Assembly (NCBI GenBank): GCA_021776145.1
Contig: JAJFGM010000659.1
Location: 1 to 6,288, forward strand
Source of the DNA: Kiloniellaceae bacterium
GTDB lineage: Bacteria; Pseudomonadota; Alphaproteobacteria; Kiloniellales; Kiloniellaceae
Length of the DNA stretch: 6,288 bases
Direction of reading: 5' to 3'
Shown: piece by piece, positions 1-5,205 of the stretch
Numbering within the stretch: position 1 is the first letter of the stretch
Layout: each line of letters starts with the position of its first letter
The notes under the pieces: generated by a model
Told to the model about the DNA's origin: nothing
Database searches by the model: none
The model's input: only the letters and a program-made list of their open reading frames with translations
Position numbers and translations under genes: made by a program

Positions 1-57
1 GGCCTGGGTTAAGGTGACGGAAACCGCTGAAATCCTATTCTAATGTGGGTTACATCT

Positions 58-64
58 GGAGGGG
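58..64 (+). promoter_or_regulatory. Shine-Dalgarno of chvI
   Basis: GGAGGGG placed 5 nt before the ATG at 70. It decides the chvI start against the in-frame ATG at 43. Confidence 0.85.
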
Positions 65-69
65 CGCCC

Positions 70-771
70 ATGCAACCGACGATCGCCCTCGTCGACGACG
101 ATCGGAACATCCTCGCGTCGGTCTCAATTGCCCTGGAAGCCGAAGGCTTCAAGGTCAAAACCTATACCGACGGCTCGGAAGCCTTGCGCGGACTGGCCTC
201 GGCGCCGGTCGACCTGGCGGTCCTGGATATCAAGATGCCGCGTATGGACGGGATGGAACTGCTCAGCCACCTGCGCAAGTCCGGCAACCTGCCGATCATC
301 TTCCTGACCTCCAAGGACGACGAAATCGACGAGGTTCTGGGCCTCCGAATGGGAGCCGACGACTACATCACCAAACCTTTCTCGCAGCGCCTTTTGGTCG
401 AGCGCATTCGGGCCCTCCTGCGACGTGAAAAGACCACCCGTGGCGACGCCGTCGACGAAACATCCGAAAGCGCCATGGTGCGCGGCGATCTGGCCATGGA
501 TCCCAGCCGCCATCTCTGCACCTGGAAGGGCGCGCAGGTCAACCTGACGGTCACCGAGTTCCTCATTCTCAAGGCGCTTGCCCAACGTCCCGGCCATGTG
601 AAGAATCGGGACCAGCTGATGGATGCGGCCTACGGCGAGTCAATTTACGTCGACGACCGAACCATCGACAGCCACATCAAGCGGCTGCGCAAAAAATTGA
701 AGGACGTGGACGATAGTTTCACGCATATCGAAACCCTCTATGGCGTCGGCTACCGCTATAGCGAGCAGTAA
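70..771 (+). CDS. chvI: ChvI-type two-component response regulator (OmpR/PhoB family)
   Basis: DNA-binding response regulator of 233 aa, partner of the ChvG kinase encoded next. Seen: receiver domain about residues 3-118 with acidic triad D9-D10-D11, phospho-acceptor D53 in VLDIKMPRMDG, switch T80 and K102 in TKPFSQRLLVERI; winged-helix domain about 137-231 with recognition helix VDDRTIDSHIKRLRKKL and wing ending YGVGYRY. The block QPTIALVDDDRNIL..SVSIALEAEG is characteristic of ChvI. Start chosen at 70 because GGAGGGG lies 5 nt upstream; an in-frame ATG at 43 would add nine residues unlike the family and has no ribosome site. Known for the family: phosphorylated ChvI controls exopolysaccharide, motility and acid/envelope-stress genes in rhizobia, Agrobacterium and Caulobacter. 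It is probably co-transcribed with chvG. No convincing promoter is visible in the 69 bases upstream, so transcription may start outside the window. Confidence 0.95.
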   Translation: MQPTIALVDDDRNILASVSIALEAEGFKVKTYTDGSEALRGLASAPVDLAVLDIKMPRMDGMELLSHLRKSGNLPIIFLTSKDDEIDEVLGLRMGADDYITKPFSQRLLVERIRALLRREKTTRGDAVDETSESAMVRGDLAMDPSRHLCTWKGAQVNLTVTEFLILKALAQRPGHVKNRDQLMDAAYGESIYVDDRTIDSHIKRLRKKLKDVDDSFTHIETLYGVGYRYSEQ

Positions 772-773
772 GC

Positions 774-792
774 CGCGAATCGGCAATTCGCG
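774..792 (+). other. Intercistronic hairpin between chvI and chvG
   Basis: CGCGAAT (774-780) and ATTCGCG (786-792) are perfect reverse complements around a 5-nt CGGCA loop, beginning 3 nt after the chvI stop codon. There is no following T run, so it is not a standard intrinsic terminator. It could stabilise the chvI 3' end or lower chvG expression; the effect is inference. Confidence 0.5.
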
Positions 793-833
793 CCAAGAGT
801 CGACAGCGCTGCCGTGCCGTGGAACGGCTGCTC

Positions 834-2651
834 ATGAGCGCTGAGGACCGCGTTCACCGGGCCGACTTCGGCCGACGGCTCGGGCCGGCCAGGGCCGACC
901 CTGCCAATGCGGCGTCCACAAGCACACCAGAGGACCGGGCCGAAGACGGACAAATCCGGGCCGAAACCACGGCTGAACCCCTGACCGAGACGCGGCGCGG
1001 AAGACGTGCCCAAGCTGTCGAAGCCGAACGGGCAGAGGGCAAGCCCTCGCGGCCATCGCGGCGGCGCAGGCGTGGCTGGCGTTCGCCGCTGACCCGCCGC
1101 ATCCTGACCATCAATGTCATTGCCTTGATGATTCCCGTGCTCGGCCTTTTGCATCTCGACCAGTACCGGCAGAGCCTGATTTCAGCGGAGCTCGATTCGT
1201 TGCGGATCAAGGGCCACGCCTTTTCGCTTTCGTTGGGACGAACGGCCGTGGCCGCCTCGGCCGCCGGCGACGAGCGCCTGTTGCCCGACGCGGCACGCAG
1301 CCTGATGAGCGTTTTGCTCGAGGATTCCGGAGTTCGCGCCCGCATTTTCGCGCGCGACGGCGAACTTCTTGCCGACAGCTTTTACCTGGTCGTCCAGGGC
1401 GGCCTGGTCCAGGTCGTCGAATTGCCGGAATTGGACGAAGGCCACATGGCGGAAATCGGCCGCCTTTACGACGACATCATCTCATGGCTGCCGGGCAAGC
1501 ACGATCTGCCGCTCTATAACGAAGCACGGCTGCAGCATGCCTCTCACTATCAAGAGGTCGCACAGGCTCTGGCCGGCGCCACCCCGGGCATGGTCCGGGC
1601 CGATCGCCAAGGCCGCCTCGTGCTCTCCGTGGCCATCCCGGTGCAGCGCTACCGCCGCGTCCTCGGCGCCTTGATGCTGTCCAAGGACGGCGCCGACGTC
1701 GACGCCGCGGTCGACGCGCGGCGTGTCGACATCCTCATGGTTTGCGGCTTCGCCCTGGCGGTGACGATTCTGCTGTCGCTTTATCTCGCCGGCACCATCG
1801 CGCGGCCGATCCGCCGCCTCGCCGAAGCCGCCGACATGGTCCGTTTCGGCAAGGACAGGGAATTCGAAATTCCCGACTTTCGACGGCGTGGCGACGAAAT
1901 CGGCGACCTCTCGGGGGCGCTGCGCGATATGACCGAGGCACTGCGGGACCGCTTGGACGCCATCGAAGGCTTCGCCGCGGACGTCGCCCACGAAATCAAG
2001 AACCCGCTGACCTCGCTGCGCAGCGCCGTCGAGACCGTTGCCCGCATCGAGGATCCGGAACAGCAGCGCCGCCTGATGTCGATCATTCTCGACGACGTCC
2101 AGCGCCTGGACCGCCTGATCTCCGATATTTCCGACGCCTCGCGCCTCGATGCCGAGCTGTCGCGCGCGCGCACCCAGCGCCTCGACCTCGGCGGCCTGCT
2201 CGGCGCCCTGGTACAGGTGCATCAGGCCACGACCGGCGAAAGCGGCCCGCTCTTTAGCTATGAGAACGAGTCCCTGCACGGGCTTTTCGTTCAGGGCATA
2301 GAAAGCCGTTTGGCGCAGGTCTTCCGCAATCTCATCAACAACGCCGTTACCTTCAGCCCCGTCGGCGGACGCATCGTTCTCCGCGCCTGGCGCGAGGGCG
2401 AGGAGATTATCGCGACGATCGCCGACGACGGCCCCGGCCTGCCCGAGGGCAAGCTCGAGGCCATCTTCGACCGTTTCTACACGCAGCGCCCCGAAACCGA
2501 GAAATTCGGCACCCATTCCGGCCTCGGGCTGTCGATCTCGAAGCAGATCGTCGAGGCGCATCAAGGCACGATCCGCGCCGAGAACCGCAGAGATGCGGGC
2601 GGGCAGGTCATCGGCGCGCTTTTCATCGTGCACCTGCCAGCCGATCTTTAA
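834..2651 (+). CDS. chvG: ChvG-type membrane sensor histidine kinase
   Basis: Inner-membrane sensor kinase of 605 aa that phosphorylates ChvI. Seen, in order: basic, low-complexity cytoplasmic N-terminus (about 1-88) ending RRRRRGWRSPLTRR; TM1 about 90-108; periplasmic sensor domain about 109-298 (includes RARIFARDGELLADS and LVLSVAIPVQRYRRVLGALMLS); TM2 about 299-320; HAMP about 320-373 (AGTIARPIRRLAEAAD); phospho-acceptor H386 in FAADVAHEIKNPLTSL; N-box FRNLINNA (about 497-504); G1 DDGPGLP (531-537); F-box IFDRFYTQRP; G2 SGLGLSI (562-568). The catalytic motifs are intact. Family knowledge: in rhizobia the periplasmic protein ExoR holds this kinase inactive until acid or host signals; no exoR is in this window. 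Start: ATG 834 has GGAACGG 6 nt upstream; an in-frame GTG at 819 (610 aa) is possible but has no good ribosome site. It lies 62 bp after chvI and is likely in one operon with it. The N-terminal tail before TM1 is rather long. Confidence 0.94.
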   Translation: MSAEDRVHRADFGRRLGPARADPANAASTSTPEDRAEDGQIRAETTAEPLTETRRGRRAQAVEAERAEGKPSRPSRRRRRGWRSPLTRRILTINVIALMIPVLGLLHLDQYRQSLISAELDSLRIKGHAFSLSLGRTAVAASAAGDERLLPDAARSLMSVLLEDSGVRARIFARDGELLADSFYLVVQGGLVQVVELPELDEGHMAEIGRLYDDIISWLPGKHDLPLYNEARLQHASHYQEVAQALAGATPGMVRADRQGRLVLSVAIPVQRYRRVLGALMLSKDGADVDAAVDARRVDILMVCGFALAVTILLSLYLAGTIARPIRRLAEAADMVRFGKDREFEIPDFRRRGDEIGDLSGALRDMTEALRDRLDAIEGFAADVAHEIKNPLTSLRSAVETVARIEDPEQQRRLMSIILDDVQRLDRLISDISDASRLDAELSRARTQRLDLGGLLGALVQVHQATTGESGPLFSYENESLHGLFVQGIESRLAQVFRNLINNAVTFSPVGGRIVLRAWREGEEIIATIADDGPGLPEGKLEAIFDRFYTQRPETEKFGTHSGLGLSISKQIVEAHQGTIRAENRRDAGGQVIGALFIVHLPADL

Positions 2652-2696
2652 CTCAACATCTGGTAATTTAACATTGACTAATTCAGCGTTGGTCCT
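2647..2696. other. AT-rich convergent junction between chvG and betA
   Basis: The last bases of chvG and the 45-bp gap to the betA stop are strikingly AT-rich (about 28% GC over 2647-2686) in an otherwise GC-rich window. TTTAAC occurs at 2647-2652 and again at 2667-2672. A weak 5-bp hairpin, CGTTG (2687-2691) with CAACG (2698-2702), overlaps the betA stop. No strong stem followed by a T run is seen on either strand, so termination of the two converging transcripts is not explained by a clear intrinsic terminator. Confidence 0.4.
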
Positions 2697-4358
2697 TCAA
2701 CGGTCGGAGGTCTGCCAGCGCGGATTGATCCAGGGTTCCGCGTTGGCCCGCGTTAGCGGCGTCTTGCCGAGAATATGGTCGGAGGCCTTTTCGCCGACCA
2801 TGATCGAGGGCGCGTTGAGATTGCCGTTGGTGATACGCGGAAAGATCGAGGAATCGGCAAGGCGCAGGCCCTCCACACCGATGACCCGGCACTGCGGGTC
2901 GACGACCGCGGTCGCATCCTCGGCCCGGCCCATGCGGCAGGTGCCGCAGGGGTGATAGGCACTTTCGGCATGCTCACGGATGAAGTTGTCGAGTTCATCG
3001 TCATTCTGTACCGCGTCGCCGGGTTGAATTTCCTTGCCGGCGAAGGCTTTGAAGGCCGATTGCGCGAAAACCTCACGGGTCAGGCGGATGCAATGGCGAA
3101 AGTCGGGCCAATCGTCGGGATGGCTCATATAATTGAAGTGAATGCTGGGTGCCTCCTTCGGATCGGCGGAACGCAGGGTAACCGCGCCGCGCGATTTTGA
3201 CCGCATCGGCCCGACATGGGCCTGGAAACCGTGTCCCTCGGCGGCCGCCTGGCCGTCGTAGCGCACCGCGATCGGCAGGAAGTGGTATTGGATGTCGGGG
3301 TACTCGACACCGGCCTTCGAGCGCACGAAGGCGGCGCTTTCGAAATGATTGCTGGCGCCATGGCCGTTCTTGAACAGCAGCCACTGTGCGCCGATCATGG
3401 CCTTGCCGAAAAGATTCCAGTGTTTGAACAGGGTGATCGGCTGAGAACAGGCCTGCTGGATATAGAGCTCCAGATGATCCTGCAAATTTCGCCCGACACC
3501 GGAGCGGTCGGCAACCACGTCGATACCCAGTTGGCGCAGCTCTTCGCCCGGCCCGATGCCCGATAGCAGCAGCAGCTTGGGCGAGTTGATCGACGAAGCG
3601 GCGATAATAACCTCGCGCCGCGCCGTGACCGTCTCGATTCGGCCGCCGCGTTCGAACTCGACGCCAACGGCGCGGCCGTTTTCGATGACGACCTTGCGCG
3701 CCAGCCCCTTCACCAGATTGAGGTTGCCGCGCCGCAGGGCCGGCTTCAGGTAGGCGTTGGCCGTCGACCAGCGCCGCCCCTGCCAGACCGTCTGTTCCAT
3801 CGGCCCGAAGCCTTCCTGCTTTTCGCCGTTATAGTCGTCGGTCACCTCGAAGCCGAGCTGCCGTCCGGCATCGACAAAGGCCTGGTACAGCGGATTGCGC
3901 CGCGGGCCACGGGTCACGTGCAGGGGCCCGTCCTTGCCGCGCCAGTCCGGATCGCCGCCATGGCCGCCGTCGTGCCAGCTCTCCATGCGTTTGAAGTAAG
4001 GCAGCACATCGGCGTAGGCCCAGCCTTCGGCGCCCTGATCGGCCCAGTGGTCGTAGTCGCGGGCATGGCCGCGAACATAAACCATGCCGTTGATCGACGA
4101 GGAGCCGCCAACGACCTTGCCGCGCGGACAAGCCAGGCGGCGGCCGCCAAGGTGCGCTTCGGGCTCGCTTTGAAAGCCCCAGTCGTAGCGGCGCATGTTC
4201 ATGGGGTAGCTGAGAGCACCCGGCATCTGGATGAAGGGTCCGATATCGCTACCGCCGAACTCCAGCACCAGAACGCTGTTATCGCCTGCCTCGGACAAGC
4301 GGCTGGCCATGGCCGAGCCGGCCGAACCTGAACCTACGATCACGAAATCCGCTTCCAT
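2697..4358 (-). CDS. betA: Choline dehydrogenase, GMC oxidoreductase family (BetA type)
   Basis: FAD-dependent enzyme of 553 aa that oxidises choline to betaine aldehyde (and probably on to glycine betaine), feeding electrons to the respiratory chain. Seen: N-terminal FAD dinucleotide motif VIVGSGSAG (residues 6-14); GMC signature 1 GKVVGGSSSIN (80-90); GMC signature 2 SINSPKLLLLSGIG (256-269); substrate-domain stretches GASNHFE, IQYHFLP and FNYMSHPDDW, all typical of BetA; catalytic H469 in YHPCGTCRMG; partner Asn region NGNLNAPSI (511-519). The tail EPWINPRWQTSDR closely resembles rhizobial BetA. Length agrees with the family (about 550-560). Start at 4358: GGAG lies 6 nt upstream and FAD-fold sequence begins at once; a GTG at 4406 would add 16 unlikely residues. 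The gene stands alone: no betI, betB, betC or choline transporter is in the window. Substrate choice within GMC enzymes is inferred from similarity, so another alcohol remains possible. Confidence 0.9.
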   Translation of the reverse strand: MEADFVIVGSGSAGSAMASRLSEAGDNSVLVLEFGGSDIGPFIQMPGALSYPMNMRRYDWGFQSEPEAHLGGRRLACPRGKVVGGSSSINGMVYVRGHARDYDHWADQGAEGWAYADVLPYFKRMESWHDGGHGGDPDWRGKDGPLHVTRGPRRNPLYQAFVDAGRQLGFEVTDDYNGEKQEGFGPMEQTVWQGRRWSTANAYLKPALRRGNLNLVKGLARKVVIENGRAVGVEFERGGRIETVTARREVIIAASSINSPKLLLLSGIGPGEELRQLGIDVVADRSGVGRNLQDHLELYIQQACSQPITLFKHWNLFGKAMIGAQWLLFKNGHGASNHFESAAFVRSKAGVEYPDIQYHFLPIAVRYDGQAAAEGHGFQAHVGPMRSKSRGAVTLRSADPKEAPSIHFNYMSHPDDWPDFRHCIRLTREVFAQSAFKAFAGKEIQPGDAVQNDDELDNFIREHAESAYHPCGTCRMGRAEDATAVVDPQCRVIGVEGLRLADSSIFPRITNGNLNAPSIMVGEKASDHILGKTPLTRANAEPWINPRWQTSDR

Positions 4359-4364
4359 CCCACA

Positions 4365-4371
4365 CTCCAGG
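4365..4371 (-). promoter_or_regulatory. Shine-Dalgarno of betA
   Basis: On the minus strand CCTGGAG, with GGAG ending 6 nt before the ATG (4358-4356). It supports the internal ATG rather than the upstream GTG at 4406. Confidence 0.75.
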
Positions 4372-4447
4372 TCCCGAACCGCAACAAAGTCGTCTCCACG
4401 CCCCACCGCGGACGGCGCGTGGCATTCAGCGCCTGCGGGGGCCAGCG

Positions 4448-4475
4448 ATTATAGACCCAGTCGCCGGGACGGCAC
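4448..4475 (-). promoter_or_regulatory. Candidate betA promoter
   Basis: A perfect TATAAT lies on the minus strand at 4453-4448 in GC-rich surroundings. A poor -35 (GTGCCG, 4475-4470, three of six consensus bases) is 16 bp upstream. Transcription would begin near 4441, giving a leader of roughly 80 nt before betA. The -10 is persuasive and the -35 is weak, which would fit dependence on an activator; that is inference. Confidence 0.4.
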
Positions 4476-4499
4476 GCGCCCGATTGCGTCACGCGTCGG

Positions 4500-4575
4500 A
4501 TCCGCGACGACGCCGGAGATCCGCGACAGCGCCGGAGAGTCACGATGACGCCAAAGATTCACGATGACGCCAGCG
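4500..4575. repeat. Four tandem 19-bp repeats between betA and hprK
   Basis: Exact 19-bp spacing: copies at 4500-4518, 4519-4537, 4538-4556 and 4557-4575. Copies 1 and 2 match at 17 of 19 positions, copies 3 and 4 at 16 of 19, and copies 1 and 4 at 14 of 19. Shared core is CGAYGACGCC, altered to CGACAGCGCC in copy 2. A further degraded copy may precede (about 4483-4499). The array fills the space between the candidate -35 of betA (4475) and that of hprK (4578). It could be an array of protein-binding sites serving two divergent promoters, or a slippage-generated minisatellite; the sequence alone does not decide. Confidence 0.8.
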
Positions 4576-4577
4576 AC

Positions 4578-4611
4578 TTGACCTCGCCGCGGGGTCGCCC
4601 TGTGCTAACCT
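4578..4611 (+). promoter_or_regulatory. Candidate hprK promoter, possibly leaderless
   Basis: TTGACC (4578-4583) matches five of six -35 consensus bases. A -10-like GCTAAC (4604-4609) follows after 20 bp, longer than the usual 16-18. Initiation 7-10 nt further on would fall on or beside the hprK ATG at 4619. No Shine-Dalgarno precedes that ATG, so a leaderless transcript is plausible. The long spacer keeps confidence low. Confidence 0.35.
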
Positions 4612-4618
4612 CATTGTC

Positions 4619-5047
4619 ATGATGCCGGAGACATTGCGACATGCGACCTGCGTTGCCCGCGAGAGCCGGGCCGTGTTGCTGTGCGGCGCTTCGGGCTCGG
4701 GCAAATCGGATCTTGCCCTACGTCTGGTCGAAAGTGGCTGGCAGCTTGTCGCCGATGACCAAACCGCATTGCGTTGCGACGGCAAGGCGCTATTGGCCTC
4801 GGCGCCGCCGGCCATTTCCGGCCTCATCGAGGTCCGCGGCCTTGGCCTTGTAAAGCTGCCGGCCTTGGTTGAGGCCCGCGTCGCGCTTGTGGTCGACCTG
4901 GTGGCGCCGGACTCCATCGAACGCCTGCCTGAAACGCGCCACCGCAACCTGCTCGGGGTCCGCCTGCCGGTCCTCGCCCTGGCGCCTTTCGAGTCCTCGG
5001 CGGTGGCCAAGTTGCGTTGGGCGCTGGCCGCCGCCATAAGGTCATAA
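4619..5047 (+). CDS. hprK: HPr kinase/phosphorylase, short alphaproteobacterial form
   Basis: ATP-dependent serine kinase (and possibly phosphorylase) for the PTS carrier HPr, 142 aa. Seen: an RHATCVA stretch (7-13), Walker A GASGSGKS (23-30) followed by DLALRLVESGW, acidic motif VADD (44-47), and the HprK signature LIEVRGLGL (69-77), whose Glu and Arg help transfer phosphate. Firmicute HprK is about 310 aa with an extra N-terminal domain; this protein corresponds only to the C-terminal catalytic domain, the normal state in Alphaproteobacteria, so it is not a broken gene. Start: two ATG codons in tandem (4619, 4622), neither with a ribosome site. Context with chvI/chvG and rapZ is the usual one, except that betA separates it from chvG. 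Family knowledge: HprK phosphorylates HPr on serine and so tunes the regulatory PTS to metabolic state. The last helix ends WALAAAIRS, short but complete. Confidence 0.92.
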   Translation: MMPETLRHATCVARESRAVLLCGASGSGKSDLALRLVESGWQLVADDQTALRCDGKALLASAPPAISGLIEVRGLGLVKLPALVEARVALVVDLVAPDSIERLPETRHRNLLGVRLPVLALAPFESSAVAKLRWALAAAIRS

Positions 5048-5064
5048 ATACGATTTTCATAGAA

Positions 5065-5082
5065 CCGCGTGTATCATCGCGG
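5065..5082 (+). other. Small hairpin after hprK
   Basis: CCGCG (5065-5069) pairs with CGCGG (5078-5082) around an 8-nt loop, 17 nt after the hprK stop. The stem is weak and there is no T run. It may form together with the larger hairpin just downstream. Confidence 0.25.
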
Positions 5083-5096
5083 GAACCACATCCCCG

Positions 5097-5130
5097 CCTG
5101 GCGCCGCGGTGGCGGTCCGCGAGCGCCCGG
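5097..5130 (+). other. Strong GC hairpin in the hprK-rapZ gap
   Basis: The arm 5100-5109 (GGCGCCGCGG) pairs fully with 5117-5127 except for one bulged A at 5122, around a 7-nt loop (5110-5116). After one mismatch, 5097-5098 pair with 5129-5130. That is ten GC-rich pairs plus two. No T tract follows (the next bases are GGTCAGACGCC), so it is not a classic intrinsic terminator. It could be a pause, an RNA-processing site or a 3'-end stabiliser separating hprK from rapZ expression. Confidence 0.55.
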
Positions 5131-5141
5131 GGTCAGACGCC

Positions 5142-5170
5142 TTCTCCTACCCCGCTGCATGAACTATATC
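5142..5170 (+). promoter_or_regulatory. Candidate rapZ promoter
   Basis: TATATC (5165-5170) is a fair -10, with TTCTCC (5142-5147; three of six) as -35 at 17 bp. It lies in a local AT-rich patch just before rapZ. Initiation near 5177 would give a leader of about 29 nt. An inverted repeat (5160-5179) covers the -10. Confidence 0.3.
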
Positions 5171-5179
5171 TGATGTTCA
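5160..5179. promoter_or_regulatory. Operator-like inverted repeat before rapZ
   Basis: TGAAC (5160-5164) and GTTCA (5175-5179) form a perfect dyad with a 10-bp spacer that contains the candidate -10 TATATC. This is where a dimeric repressor could sit. Half-sites are only 5 bp, so chance is a real alternative. Confidence 0.3.
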
Positions 5180-5205
5180 GTCTTGTGTGATGGTTCGCAA
5201 AGCCG

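Noticed and set aside
43..69. Upstream in-frame ATG for chvI
   Set aside because: No ribosome site, and the added residues do not resemble ChvI; the ATG at 70 has an excellent GGAGGGG.
124..1445. Minus-strand open frames opposite chvI and the 5' part of chvG (for example 124-597, 756-1154, 854-1345)
   Set aside because: Low-complexity translations with no family motifs; they lie over clear plus-strand genes.
1482..2633. 383-codon open frame on the minus strand opposite chvG
   Set aside because: Shadow of the GC-rich chvG coding sequence: no recognisable domain, and the plus frame is an intact kinase.
2687..2702. Rho-independent terminator of betA or chvG
   Set aside because: Only a 5-bp stem without a T run on either strand.
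2775..4331. Plus-strand open frames opposite betA (for example 2775-3200, 3216-3566, 3918-4331)
   Set aside because: Antisense shadows of betA with no supporting motifs or ribosome sites.
4359..4406. GTG start adding 16 residues to betA
   Set aside because: The internal ATG at 4358 has GGAG at proper spacing and begins directly with the FAD-binding fold as in the family.
4340..4543. 67-codon minus-strand frame across the betA leader
   Set aside because: Overlaps the betA start out of frame and covers the repeats; nothing supports translation.
4231..4548. 105-codon plus-strand frame running from betA into the divergent intergenic region
   Set aside because: Composition is Ser/Arg/Pro-rich shadow sequence, it crosses the betA start and the repeat array, and no homology is recognisable.
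4500..4575. CRISPR array
   Set aside because: Units are 19 bp, abutting and degenerate, with no unique spacers and no cas genes.
4619..5047. hprK as a truncated pseudogene because it is less than half the Firmicute length
   Set aside because: All catalytic motifs are present and short HprK is the normal alphaproteobacterial form.
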